Origin: Clostridia bacterium
GTDB taxonomy: Bacteria > Bacillota > Clostridia > Oscillospirales > Acutalibacteraceae
Direction of reading: 5' to 3'
Assembly: GCA_017625095.1 (NCBI GenBank)
Contig: JAGALQ010000027.1
Span: 19,203-83,202, forward strand
Length of the DNA: 64,000 nucleotides
Shown here: in pieces, positions 34,929 through 43,866 of the stretch
Numbering within the stretch: the stretch's first letter is position 1
How the letters are laid out: the number at the start of each line of letters is the position of its first letter
Made by a program: the position numbers and the translations under genes
The notes under the pieces: model-generated
The model's input: only the letters and a program-made list of their open reading frames with translations
Databases searched by the model: none
Told to the model about the DNA's origin: nothing

Positions 34929-35762
34929 TTACTCCTTTCTCAACACGTCAAGCGTGTGGTGCGATAAACCGATTAAATCCTGTCTTTCGCAGGTCTTGAA
35001 ATGGTATTTCAGATACAGTTCATAGGTTTCGTTATCCATTTGGTCTATTACTTCACGCATATGCATGGCATAACCGTCAGTCGCAACAAAATGAAGTCTT
35101 TGAGCATTCAGTTCTTCAGTCAGCTCAAAGATTTCATCTCTGGTATAGAGCTTGAAAACACCGTGCGGAGGAAAGAATGTTTCAAAGGTTTCGGTGTCAA
35201 TAAGCCCGTCTTCGATGCTTTGCTTTACCTTATTGTTTTTGAAAATTCCCGTTAAAACAGATGGGTCAACCATACAGTAAGCAACAAAAACATAGCCGCC
35301 GCTTTTGGTGATTCGCATTGCTTCCGACAGTGCCTTTTTCTGCTCTTCAACCGTGTAGAGATGATACATCGGACCGAGCAAAAGTGTCATGTCATAGCTT
35401 TCGTCGGGATATTCGGACAGATTGATTGCGTTGCCTTGTCTGATGCTGATTTTTTCATTCGGCTGTGTTTTTGCTTTGAAAACCTCGATGTTATGCTCGA
35501 TGAGCTCAACCGCATCAACCTCAAAACCTTTTTGAGCAAAGTAATGCGAGTATCTGCCCGTAGCTGCACCGATTTCCATAATTTTCATACCGTCTTTCAG
35601 ATATTTCTCAACATACTTTGTAGTTGTAAGGAATTCAATTCTGCCGTGCTTTGATAAAAGACGGGAATCCTCATCAATACGGTTATAGAAATCTACAAGA
35701 TGATCACCTGTTTTTACAGTTTGCTTTTTGAAAAGTTTTTTGATTAATTTAAACAATTTCAT
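34929..35762 (-). CDS. SAM-dependent class I methyltransferase
   Basis: 277 residues. The SAM-binding motif MEIGAATGRYSHYFAQKG near residue 80, acidic VDAVELIEHN and DMTLLLGPMYHL mark a class I methyltransferase of the Methyltransf_11/25 kind. A basic N-terminal helix (KLFKLIKKLFKKQTVK) is notable. The substrate is unknown. It is the first gene of the operon, RBS AAGGAG, with five bases separating it from the phosphodiesterase gene. Confidence 0.9.
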   Translation of the reverse strand: MKLFKLIKKLFKKQTVKTGDHLVDFYNRIDEDSRLLSKHGRIEFLTTTKYVEKYLKDGMKIMEIGAATGRYSHYFAQKGFEVDAVELIEHNIEVFKAKTQPNEKISIRQGNAINLSEYPDESYDMTLLLGPMYHLYTVEEQKKALSEAMRITKSGGYVFVAYCMVDPSVLTGIFKNNKVKQSIEDGLIDTETFETFFPPHGVFKLYTRDEIFELTEELNAQRLHFVATDGYAMHMREVIDQMDNETYELYLKYHFKTCERQDLIGLSHHTLDVLRKE

Positions 35763-35781
35763 AATAATTCTCCTTATAGAT

Positions 35782-35823
35782 AAAAAACAAACGGTGTAAG
35801 TTTCTGCAGCAACTTACACCGTT
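35782..35823 (-). terminator. terminator of the 36-codon gene
   Basis: AACGGTGTAAGTT/AACTTACACCGTT, 13-bp perfect stem; on the minus strand it is followed by TTTTTTA. Confidence 0.9.
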
Positions 35824-35845
35824 ATAAACATATGGAAATATATGA

Positions 35846-35956
35846 TTATCTATCCCAAAATGAATATAGAGGTATAAGCCTGCCCGATGACTGATAATCA
35901 TGCTGTGCAAGCCAATTCATATCCATATCAAGTTTTGAGAACAGATATGTTTTCAT
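35846..35956 (-). CDS. 36-residue small protein with own promoter and terminator
   Basis: ATG 35956, 37 codons including TAA 35848-35846, preceded by GAGG at seven-base spacing. The peptide starts MKTYLFSKLDMDMNW and ends PLYSFWDR; it is polar and aromatic-rich with no membrane segment or signal. A consensus promoter (TTGACA-17-TATATT) lies 28 bp upstream and a 13-bp-stem terminator begins 23 bp past the stop. It is thus a complete small transcription unit. It could be a small regulatory or signalling peptide, or a leader for the methyltransferase operon if termination is conditional. Family unknown. Confidence 0.65.
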   Translation of the reverse strand: MKTYLFSKLDMDMNWLAQHDYQSSGRLIPLYSFWDR

Positions 35957-35983
35957 AAATTTACCTCATTTTGATTTTTTGAC

Positions 35984-36012
35984 AATATAGCACATTGGAT
36001 TTACTTTGTCAA
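35984..36012 (-). promoter_or_regulatory. promoter of the 36-codon gene
   Basis: On the minus strand TTGACA (36012-36007), exactly 17 bp, TATATT (35989-35984). The -35 box overlaps the stop codon of the AraC-type gene upstream. Confidence 0.85.
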
Positions 36013-36815
36013 GCTTTTGTTTTATTCTTTCTGTAGTACTCGGTTGGTGTCTGCCCGATTATTCTTTTGAAAACACGTGCGAAATTGCAGGGGTCAAGCC
36101 CTGCTGCAATTGCCGCCTGTGTTATACTGCAGTTTTCCTTTTCGATGATGTCGCGGGCTTTGTGAACACGCAGAGCTGTCAGATACTGATGCGGAGAAAC
36201 TGTGGTTTTTTCTTTGAATAAAACGGAGAAATAGCTGCGCTCAAGTCCTACTTCACGGGCAATCAGGTCAATGCTGAGCGGCTCGTGGTATTTTGATTCC
36301 ATCAAACCTATTGCATGCTCTATGCGGTTGTCATATACGGTCGCTTTGCGGCTTTTCATCAGTATTCCTAGAAACTCATATATGCATGCTGTTTCGCGCA
36401 AAGCTTTGCCTGCGTCGCTGCGTCCCCATTCGTCAACCATTTTTATTACACAACCGCACAGTTCGGTGAAAAGCTCAGATGGTGCAAACGGTGTGTCGGA
36501 AGAAATTCCCGCTTCTCTGAAAATGAAGCCGAGGTCCAATCCGTCAACAGCGCACCAGTATCCCTTTCTCGGGTCTGTCGAGTCAGCTGTGTGTGTAACG
36601 GTATCACCCGGAAAAAGAATGTAGCAATCTCCCGGGGATACGGCAAATTCTTTTTCGTTAATTATTACCGAGCCGTAGCCTTCAACGCAGCATTCGATTA
36701 TATATACGTTGCGGATAATGGGACCGTAGCATTCTCCGGGTTGCAGGTCATATTCTTTTTCGCAGTGCAGAACGGTGGGTACTTGCCTGTTGATAAAGTT
36801 GTGAATATCTGCCAT
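36009..36815 (-). CDS. AraC-family regulator with cupin sensor domain
   Basis: 268 residues from ATG 36815 (GGGAGC upstream); 13 extra in-frame codons above lack a site. N-terminal cupin/AraC-binding domain (GECYGPIIRNVYIIECCVEGYGSVIINEKEFAVSPGDCYILFPGD). Two C-terminal helix-turn-helices with the signature SITQAAIAAGLDPCNFARVFKRIIGQTPTEYY. Such regulators bind a sugar and activate neighbouring catabolic genes. It is divergent from a Gfo/Idh/MocA oxidoreductase, the probable target. Confidence 0.92.
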   Translation of the reverse strand: MADIHNFINRQVPTVLHCEKEYDLQPGECYGPIIRNVYIIECCVEGYGSVIINEKEFAVSPGDCYILFPGDTVTHTADSTDPRKGYWCAVDGLDLGFIFREAGISSDTPFAPSELFTELCGCVIKMVDEWGRSDAGKALRETACIYEFLGILMKSRKATVYDNRIEHAIGLMESKYHEPLSIDLIAREVGLERSYFSVLFKEKTTVSPHQYLTALRVHKARDIIEKENCSITQAAIAAGLDPCNFARVFKRIIGQTPTEYYRKNKTKA

Positions 36816-36943
36816 ATTTACTGCTCCCAACAAAATGATGAAAAATTCACACAAAGTTTACTTGATAAATCGCTCAAAAATCAATAGAATTGTAACAGAA
36901 GATATTATAAATATCAAGAAACAAAATGAAAGGTGAGTTTTCT

Positions 36944-37954
36944 GTGGGTAAGAAATTACAGGTTGCAAACATCGGTATGAAATTCGGTATGAGTCACGTT
37001 GAGGGTGCGCTCAATTATGAGGGTGCGGAAGTAGCCATTATCTGTGACAGCAATGAAGAAAATCTTCGCTTTGCGGGTGAAAGATATAACATTCCCGAAG
37101 AAAAATGGGTAACCGACTATATGGATATCGTTAACAATAAGGATATCGACGTGGTTACTGTTGCAATCCCTGACCAGCAGCATAAGAAAGTTTCCTGCGA
37201 TCTGCTTCGTGCAGGCAAGCACGTGCTTTGCGAGAAGCCTCTTGCGCTGACAAGAGAGGATATTGAAGAGATTGTAAAGGTAGCAGAGGAATCCGGTGCT
37301 AAATTTATGGTAGGTCAGATTTGCAGATTTACTCCTGCTTTTGAAAAGGCTAAGGAACTTATTGAGTCAGGAACAATAGGCGAGCTGTATTTTGTTGAGT
37401 CTGAGTATGCTCACGATTATATGCTCATTCAGGAGCCCTGGCGTTGTGATCCTCAGCGTCACGGTGTAATCGGCGGCGGCTGCCACGCAGTCGATCTGCT
37501 CAGATGGCTTGCAGGCGATCCGCAGGAGGTTTTTGCCTACGGCACACACAAACTCTTACCGCACGTTACTTATGACGATGCAACAATTGCGATTATGAAG
37601 TTTGACGATAATCTTGCAGGTAAGGTTTTCGTTTCAACCGGCTGTAAGCGTGATTACACAATGAGAACCGTTATTTACGGCACAAAGGGCACAATTATCT
37701 GTGACAACACTTCTCCCACAATCACACTCTTTACCGTTGATGAGAATCAGGTTACAAAAGACCCCGAAACAATTGAGATTGAGGTCAATAACCACAACGC
37801 AGTCAAGGAGTTTGAGGTCTTTGCCGATGCAATTCTCAACGATAAAGACGTTCTGACAGATGCAAGAGAAGGCGCAAAAACAGTTGAGGTCTGCCTTGCA
37901 ATTGTCAAGTCTGCAACAACAGGCGAGAAGGTTAAGCCCAACTACGAGTTTTAA
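36944..37954 (+). CDS. Gfo/Idh/MocA-family oxidoreductase
   Basis: 336 residues from GTG 36944, which is correctly spaced from AAAGGTGAG; the ATG at 36926 would sit on that site. Rossmann N-terminus, EKP motif (CEKPLALTREDIEE), and the second-domain pattern GVIGGGCHAVDLLRWL with catalytic-type His. It is an NAD(P)-dependent sugar or inositol dehydrogenase-like enzyme; the substrate is unclear. The divergent AraC regulator suggests sugar-induced expression. Confidence 0.93.
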   Translation: MGKKLQVANIGMKFGMSHVEGALNYEGAEVAIICDSNEENLRFAGERYNIPEEKWVTDYMDIVNNKDIDVVTVAIPDQQHKKVSCDLLRAGKHVLCEKPLALTREDIEEIVKVAEESGAKFMVGQICRFTPAFEKAKELIESGTIGELYFVESEYAHDYMLIQEPWRCDPQRHGVIGGGCHAVDLLRWLAGDPQEVFAYGTHKLLPHVTYDDATIAIMKFDDNLAGKVFVSTGCKRDYTMRTVIYGTKGTIICDNTSPTITLFTVDENQVTKDPETIEIEVNNHNAVKEFEVFADAILNDKDVLTDAREGAKTVEVCLAIVKSATTGEKVKPNYEF

Positions 37955-37978
37955 TTATTAATAAAACAGCGCAAAAAG

Positions 37979-38377
37979 AAACCCCGTTCGTGAATGCAAG
38001 GGGTTGCTGAGGACAGAAATAACAGACCATTGGGAGACATTTTGTAAAGAAATGTTCTCCCAATTTTCTTTTTATAAAAATGACACTTTCGACTCATAGT
38101 AAGTTATATACCTTGAGAGCGATTATGTCAGTCAAAAACAAGTTCTTTTCGGTATGCATAAGTGATATTGCAAATTAAAAATTTGCAGTGATATTTTTGA
38201 TAAATCAAAAGTGATATTGAACCCTTGCGGTTTTAGTGTTGTTTTATTCGCATAAAACTGTCCGAAGGACGATAACACTGTGCATAGCACAATAACACTG
38301 CGTAGCAATACAACTCACCATATGGCGAATAAAACTGCCGAGTGTCCTTACGAACACTCGGCTAATGAACGGGGTTT
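37979..38377. repeat. hairpin-rich repeat lodged between halves of a terminator stem
   Basis: AAACCCCGTTC (37979-37989) and GAACGGGGTTTT (38367-38378) are complementary and would form a terminator with the following T-rich DNA, but lie about 380 bp apart. Between them are an ATTGGGAGA hairpin with T-run (38029-38071, itself a terminator) and repeats of GTGATATT separated by small foldbacks. There is also an inverted TTTTATTCGC/GCGAATAAAA pair holding mini-hairpins (GTCCGAAGGAC, GTGCATAGCAC), and a CCGAGTGT/ACACTCGG hairpin. No coding frame. Confidence 0.65.
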
Positions 38378-38392
38378 TATGTTTTTATCTGA

Positions 38393-39241
38393 TCAGTTGC
38401 AAAGTATGTCGGTTTCTATGTATCTTACACCCATATCGTAGAGTGCCTTTGCCTCTTCAAGTGTGTTTACAGTGAACAGTGAGAAGTTGATGTTTTCGCT
38501 CTTTGCAAGCTTGATGTTTTCTTCTGTGTTTTTGTCGTAGCTTGCCGAAAGCCATACGTTATCGCCGATTGCTTTTGCCTGGGATATAGCTTCGGGTGTC
38601 ATCTCATCTACAAGGTACCACAGCTCAATATCGGGGTTGAGGTCGTGTATTGCCTGAAGCTGCTTGAGATTGTATGTGAGCACAATTGCCTGGTCGGTAA
38701 GTCCTCTCCGGGTTATTGCGTTGACAATGGCGTCAAGCTTATCATAGTTTTCTATACCGATTTCAATCTGCGGTCTGGTTTCCGTGCCGACAAAAACGTC
38801 AAGATATTCTTCAAGTGTGGGTATGCGTGAATCCTTATATTTCCATACGTTCGGACCCCAGTCGTAGCTGAATGTCTTGAGCTCTTTGAGTGTCAGGTCT
38901 TCAATCTTGCCGTATTCGCAGAATCTTCCGTCAACCTCAGCGTTGTGAATAACTACCCATCTGTTGTCCTTGGTCAACTGGATATCACACTCAGCAGAGT
39001 AGTAACCGTTTTTTACAGCTTCTTCAAATGAGGGCAGCGAGTTTTCGGGTGCAAGCGCGTTGACACCTCTGTGAGCTGTCAGGTAAACGGGATCATCCTC
39101 AGAGCCTATGCCGTTTTCAGAAAGAGAAATAAGCTCTTTGGGCTGGTTGAACAAATAAATGATGGGGTATGTGGGAGATAAAACGGAGAAATAAATCGGT
39201 ACAAGAATAAGTGATATGATTTTGTTGATTATGCTTATCAT
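38393..39241 (-). CDS. glycerophosphodiester phosphodiesterase, membrane-anchored (paralog A)
   Basis: 282 residues from ATG 39241, with AAAGGAATTC upstream. An N-terminal hydrophobic segment (IISLILVPIYFSVLSPTYPIIYLF) anchors it outside. The GDPD motif follows: TAHRGVNALAPENSLPSFEEA, AECDIQLTKD and VVIHN (catalytic His pair and metal Glu/Asp), with IEI in the middle and VNTLEEA..ETDIL at the end. It hydrolyses glycerophosphodiesters to glycerol-3-phosphate and an alcohol. It is very similar to the 47300 gene, down to length and N-terminal layout. Single gene. Confidence 0.93.
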   Translation of the reverse strand: MISIINKIISLILVPIYFSVLSPTYPIIYLFNQPKELISLSENGIGSEDDPVYLTAHRGVNALAPENSLPSFEEAVKNGYYSAECDIQLTKDNRWVVIHNAEVDGRFCEYGKIEDLTLKELKTFSYDWGPNVWKYKDSRIPTLEEYLDVFVGTETRPQIEIGIENYDKLDAIVNAITRRGLTDQAIVLTYNLKQLQAIHDLNPDIELWYLVDEMTPEAISQAKAIGDNVWLSASYDKNTEENIKLAKSENINFSLFTVNTLEEAKALYDMGVRYIETDILCN

Positions 39242-39410
39242 TGTTTGAATTCCTTTCATTTGTTATATAGTGAGTATAACAGACGATTTGAAATAAAACA
39301 ATAGCGATTTTCCAAAAACTATGCAACGTTACAGATATCGGTTGAAATTACGGACTTGTTTTGATAGAATAAAAACATAATTTAAAAGTGTTTTATGTCG
39401 GGAGGCATTT

Positions 39411-41735
39411 ATGAGAATTATACAGACAATTATTTCTTATCTTGCAATAGCTGCAGCTTTTGTTTCTTCACTCTTTTCATTCGGCAGCAAGGAATTGGTG
39501 CCCTATATAAATGAATATACCGTTCCCGACAGTATTCCGGGATACAGCGTTATTTCCACCGATGAAAAGACAGACTGGACGGCAAAATGGATCTGGGATA
39601 AGGAAAATCTGACCAAAGAAAACACCTGGATGTGTTTTAATAAAAGGATAGTTATTGATAAGGTGCCCGAATCGCTTGTTGCCGATATCTCTGCCGATTC
39701 AAAATACTGGCTTTACATAAACGGTGAAACCGTGGTGTTTGAAGGAAGTGCAAAACGCGGTCCCGAAAAAAACGCAGGTTATTATGACAGCACGGATATT
39801 GCGCCTTACCTCAATCAGGGAGAAAATACAATTGCTGCGCTGGTGTGGTATTGGGATAATGAAACAAGCTATTCTTACAGCGGCAGCGGTCAGGGGGGCT
39901 TCATTTTCGAAGCGATAAACGAAGATATAAGCATAGTTTCAGATAAAAGCTGGAAGGTTAAAAGAAACAGTGCTTATGTTGACAGTGCGCTTTATCCGCC
40001 CAATTACAGGCTTCCCGAATACAGCATTTATTTTGATGCAAGAAAAGATCAGCCCGATTGGATAAATGCAGGTTACGATGTTTCTTCGTGGGAAAACGCA
40101 ACGGAATATGCTGTCGGCGGTGAGGGTGCTTACGGCAAGCTCTACCCGAGAGGAATTCCGTTCCTGAAGGATTACGGTCTTAAAGACTATGAGAATTCAA
40201 AAGATTACGAAAACTATACCGTAAAAAAGCTTTTCGGTGAAAAAATCACAGTGGATGTTCCGTACAATGCGCAGTTAACCCCTTATCTTAAAATCATAGC
40301 TCCTGCAGGCAAGAAAATCCGCATCACAACGGAGAATACCCTGATCGGTGCGGTCTCAACAACCTACATAACCAAGGAGGGCGAGCAGGAGTTTGAAGCT
40401 TTAGGGTGGTTTAACGGCGAGCATATCACATACAAAATACCGAAAGGTGTTACCGTTGTTTCGCTGATGTATCGCGAAACGGGTTATGACAGCCAATTCT
40501 GCGGCGATTTCAGGTGCGACGATGAGTTTATGAATTCGCTTTGGCAGAAATCCCTGCGCACTCTTTATGTGACGATGCGAGATAATTTTATGGACTGTCC
40601 CGACAGAGAGAGGGCACAGTGGTGGGGCGACGTCACAAGTGAAATGATTATGACAATGTACTCTATGGACAGCAACTCCTATTTGCTGTATCAGAAGGGT
40701 GTAGAGGCGATGCTCTCTCATATTGATGACACAAAGGTGCTCCAGACTGTCGTGCCCATCAGCGGCGATTATTTTGAGCTTCCCGTTCAGCAGCTTGCAG
40801 GCATCGTAGGCTTTCTGACTTATTATGAATATACGGGTGATTCAGCTTTTGTCGAAAAGGTTTATGATGCTTCTCTTGATTATCTCAAGCTTTGGGAGAT
40901 AGGTGAAGACGGTCTTGTCGTTCACCGCAGCGGCTCGTGGGATTGGCCGGATTGGGGCTCAAAAGCCGATATGACGGCTGTTGAAAACGCCTGGTATTAC
41001 TATGCTCTTTCTGCTGTTGAGCAGATGGCTGAGCTTCTGCAGAAAGACGGTGACATTGCTTTTATCGCTGAAAGAAAAGCTGATGCAGCAGCAGGATTTG
41101 AATCTCTCTGGACAGAAAACGGCTATAAAAGCAAAGACGTCAGAAAACCCGATGACAGGGCAAATGCGCTTGCTGTTTTGTCGGGTCTTGCAGATGAAGA
41201 GCAGTATGATGTTATAAAAAATGTTCTCACAACCACAAAGAATTCGAGCCCGTATATGGAGTATTATGTTCTTGAAGCTCTTTGTGAGATGGGTGAATAC
41301 CAAGCGGCAGCAGACCGTATCAAGGACAGATATAAGGATATGATGGGTGAGGATTATTCTACTCTCTGGGAATTCTGGGATTCGTGGCGCGGCACTAAAA
41401 ATCACGCGTGGAGCGGCGGACCTCTCGTTATAATGAGCAAGCATTTTGCAGGCATCACTCCGCTTGAAGCAGGCTATGAAAAAGTTAAAATCGATCCCGA
41501 ATACAGCCTTTCCGACAGTATGAGCTGTACCGTTCCGAGCGTTAAAGGTCTTATCACTCTTAAGTATGAGAAAACATCAGAGGGTTACGTTATCAACCTT
41601 ACTCTCCCCGAAGGTGTGAAGGTTGAGCTGTCTGTTCCCGACAACGCTGTTGTGAATGCGAATTCACAGCTCGTTTACCAAAACGGTGATTATGTTAATA
41701 ATAGCGCTGACATCACCGTTGTGTCTGATAAATGA
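39411..41735 (+). CDS. alpha-L-rhamnosidase, GH78
   Basis: 774 residues with a signal sequence or N-terminal anchor (IIQTIISYLAIAAAFVSSLFSF). Beta domains (about 55-370) include WTAKWIWDKENL and DISADSKYWLYINGE, typical of GH78 N-terminal domains. The (alpha/alpha)6 catalytic domain begins near 375 with the GH78 signature DNFMDCPDRERAQWWGD (about 391-407) and later WDWPDWG and HAWSGGP. It removes terminal L-rhamnose from glycans or glycosides outside the cell. A rhamnulose-1-phosphate aldolase lies 10 kb away (52005). Confidence 0.93.
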   Translation: MRIIQTIISYLAIAAAFVSSLFSFGSKELVPYINEYTVPDSIPGYSVISTDEKTDWTAKWIWDKENLTKENTWMCFNKRIVIDKVPESLVADISADSKYWLYINGETVVFEGSAKRGPEKNAGYYDSTDIAPYLNQGENTIAALVWYWDNETSYSYSGSGQGGFIFEAINEDISIVSDKSWKVKRNSAYVDSALYPPNYRLPEYSIYFDARKDQPDWINAGYDVSSWENATEYAVGGEGAYGKLYPRGIPFLKDYGLKDYENSKDYENYTVKKLFGEKITVDVPYNAQLTPYLKIIAPAGKKIRITTENTLIGAVSTTYITKEGEQEFEALGWFNGEHITYKIPKGVTVVSLMYRETGYDSQFCGDFRCDDEFMNSLWQKSLRTLYVTMRDNFMDCPDRERAQWWGDVTSEMIMTMYSMDSNSYLLYQKGVEAMLSHIDDTKVLQTVVPISGDYFELPVQQLAGIVGFLTYYEYTGDSAFVEKVYDASLDYLKLWEIGEDGLVVHRSGSWDWPDWGSKADMTAVENAWYYYALSAVEQMAELLQKDGDIAFIAERKADAAAGFESLWTENGYKSKDVRKPDDRANALAVLSGLADEEQYDVIKNVLTTTKNSSPYMEYYVLEALCEMGEYQAAADRIKDRYKDMMGEDYSTLWEFWDSWRGTKNHAWSGGPLVIMSKHFAGITPLEAGYEKVKIDPEYSLSDSMSCTVPSVKGLITLKYEKTSEGYVINLTLPEGVKVELSVPDNAVVNANSQLVYQNGDYVNNSADITVVSDK

Positions 41736-41740
41736 TAAAG

Positions 41741-42087
41741 AAACACCGCACAGTTAGCGTAGTGCCCTTAAGGACACTACGCATCGATATAAATCCCTTG
41801 CGGGATTTTCGATATGTTGTCGCAACTCGATATGCTACGCTCGATATGTTTGCTTCGCAAACGAGGGATTTATATCGAATTGAGCTCATATAACGAGCGA
41901 AATATATCGAGCTGAATGTAGCGAAGCATATCGACAAATAGCATCTGTGTCCACAAATGCAGTGCTTGTCAAGAAAAAAAGGACAGAGAACGTAAAAAGT
42001 TCTCTGTCCTTTTCCTGTCGGCAGGTAACGTACTTTATTGAGTTAAAAAAACTGTCCTTCAGAGTACGCACAGTTTGTGCGGTGTTT
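41741..42087. repeat. hairpin-rich repeat inside a terminator loop, with 41907-42070 block
   Basis: AAACACCGCACA (41741-41752) and TGTGCGGTGTTT (42076-42087, then TTTG) are complementary. The interior holds a GCGTAGTG/CACTACGC hairpin, an inverted pair CGATATAAATCCC/GGGATTTATATCG enclosing four mini-hairpins joined by CGATATG, then a block from 41907 that recurs at 56246-56408. That block contains GGACAGAGAAC/GTTCTCTGTCC, itself a terminator hairpin. No coding frame. Confidence 0.7.
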
Positions 42088-42104
42088 TTGTGTATATGCG
42101 GTCT

Positions 42105-43184
42105 TTATTCAAGCATTGAAATGATTTCTCTGAATCCGTCGCTGTTTTTGAAATCATCGGATAATTCATATGTGTTTGTCCACAGCTCTTTTACTTTACT
42201 CTTTGCGATAAACGTGCTGCCGAGTGTGTGTTTGTCAAATTCCTTGCCGTCAAATATTGTCGAGTGCATTGTCGTTATACGCTCCATACTGTCAAATGCG
42301 ATTGCAAGCTCAGCGTTTTTTCTGAAATAGGCGAGTGCTTTTTCGTTGTCACCCACAGCGTAATATTTGCTGCCTATATGACCGTGAAGATTCATTACCG
42401 TTCTCCACATCTTTCCGTAATTACCGTCGTTGTAGATGAATTCAAGCAGCTCAAGCTCTTTTTCCGATGCTTCAATCTGCCATTCATCCGTGCAGTTTTT
42501 GTTAAAGAAGTAGATATGAGTGAAAAGCGTTAATCTCAGCAGGACGTTTTCCTCGAGAGCACTCCATATTTTTTTGTCATATTCAGGGTGATTGAGCGGA
42601 TAGAAGAATGAGAACATTTCGCGGCTGTCACGCATATCGGGCATTTCTTTGATAATTTTTTCGCAGGTATCAAAGTTTATTCCGCTTTTTGTGTTGTCGA
42701 GCTGTGAGCGGTAAAACTCAATCATTGCACGCTTTGCTTTGATTCTGATTCTGTCATCCGTGCAGTTCTGCTGAATGTTATTGTAAATTGCAGTTACCTC
42801 GGAAGAAACGCTTGATAAATCCTTTGTGAACCTTACAAGACAGCCGAGGTATCTTATCAGCACCCTGAAATCGTTCGGGAATTTTTTCTTTAAATCCGTT
42901 ATGATTTCCTGCATCAGCTTTTCATCGGTCAGGTTATCGTACTCGGCAATTTTTGAAACAATTTCGTGTTCGTTTTCCGATTTGTTTATTCCGAGCAGCT
43001 CGTCAATGCTGACCTTGAAAAAGCCTGCAATTTCGGGCAGCATCGTGATATCGGGATAGCTTTCACCGCGCTCCCAGTTGCTGACACTCTGAAAGGTTAC
43101 TCCGAGAAATTCGGCAAGTGTTTCCTGCGTAAGCTCTCTTTCACGTCTTAATCTTTTTATGTTTTCTCCAAGATAAATTGTCAT
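42105..43184 (-). CDS. XRE-family regulator with long C-terminal helical domain
   Basis: 359 residues from ATG 43184, nine bases after AAAGGTG; about 96 in-frame codons above have no site and overlap the Nudix gene. Residues 4-60 are an HTH_3 domain (LGENIKRLRRERELTQETLAEFLGVTFQSVSNWERGESYPD). The remaining 290 residues are helical, TPR-like in periodicity (MIEFYRSQLDNTKSGINF, LAYFRKNAELAIAFDSM), as in Firmicutes peptide- or metabolite-responsive regulators. Target unknown. It ends just after the terminator-lodged repeat. Confidence 0.87.
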   Translation of the reverse strand: MTIYLGENIKRLRRERELTQETLAEFLGVTFQSVSNWERGESYPDITMLPEIAGFFKVSIDELLGINKSENEHEIVSKIAEYDNLTDEKLMQEIITDLKKKFPNDFRVLIRYLGCLVRFTKDLSSVSSEVTAIYNNIQQNCTDDRIRIKAKRAMIEFYRSQLDNTKSGINFDTCEKIIKEMPDMRDSREMFSFFYPLNHPEYDKKIWSALEENVLLRLTLFTHIYFFNKNCTDEWQIEASEKELELLEFIYNDGNYGKMWRTVMNLHGHIGSKYYAVGDNEKALAYFRKNAELAIAFDSMERITTMHSTIFDGKEFDKHTLGSTFIAKSKVKELWTNTYELSDDFKNSDGFREIISMLE

Positions 43185-43308
43185 AGCTTTCATCACCTTT
43201 GATTTTGTTTGACCGGTCTGTACACATAATAACTCAAATCTTTCATCAATACAATAAACCGTTTCTTGAATAGTATTCAAGCGATGATTGAATTTTTCAA
43301 GCAGGCAA

Positions 43309-43344
43309 AAGCCCGAAGGAGCAGTTTTCTGTCCCTTCGGGCTT
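43309..43344 (-). terminator. terminator of the Nudix gene
   Basis: AAGCCCGAAGG/CCTTCGGGCTT stem directly after the stop codon; the minus strand continues TTTTGCC. Confidence 0.85.
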
Positions 43345-43350
43345 CGTTTA

Positions 43351-43833
43351 TTATTCTGATATGTGCTTGAGATACTGTCCGATAACCGTGTATTCTCTAA
43401 GATAAAGGCTTCGGATATCGGGTCTTTTTTCGGGGTAGGTTGAAAATATTTCCATCGCTTTTTCAATTTCAACCCATTTCGGTGTTACACCGTGATCTAT
43501 CTCGATTGGTGTAAGGCTCTGCTTTGCTGTTCCGACAGCTTCGCAGATGAAATAGTTGCTGATATAAAGCGTTTCAAAGCTGTATTCGTTAACGGTTACA
43601 AAGCGTTCAACGGGCTTTACTTCAATTCCCGCTTCTTCTCTGAGCTCACGCATACAGCATTCTTCGAGTGTTTCATCCGCTTCAACACCGCCGCCCGGTG
43701 ACATATAAACGTCTGTGTTTGTTTCGTATGTCAGCAGTATTTTGCCGTCACGCACCGTGATTGCTCTTGCTGATTCACGGATTCTTTCGGGCGGGTCGGA
43801 ATAAACGGTGTTATATTGGTTAATTGTTTGCAT
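43351..43833 (-). CDS. Nudix hydrolase
   Basis: 160 residues. The Nudix box is close to complete: GGGVEADETLEECCMRELREEAGIEV (about 48-73), matching GX5EX7REUXEEXGU. Upstream strand ARAITVRDGKILLTYET. Hydrolyses a nucleoside diphosphate linked to another group; substrate unknown. No partner gene; the XRE regulators on both sides are on the same strand but separated by terminator or spacer. Confidence 0.92.
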   Translation of the reverse strand: MQTINQYNTVYSDPPERIRESARAITVRDGKILLTYETNTDVYMSPGGGVEADETLEECCMRELREEAGIEVKPVERFVTVNEYSFETLYISNYFICEAVGTAKQSLTPIEIDHGVTPKWVEIEKAMEIFSTYPEKRPDIRSLYLREYTVIGQYLKHISE

Positions 43834-43866
43834 TGTGTGCCTCGCTTGTGCATCGGTACGGTTAGT

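Noticed and set aside
43185-43472. Longer N-terminus for the XRE regulator at 42105
   Set aside because: The extension overlaps the Nudix gene and a terminator; a good ribosome site exists only for ATG 43184.
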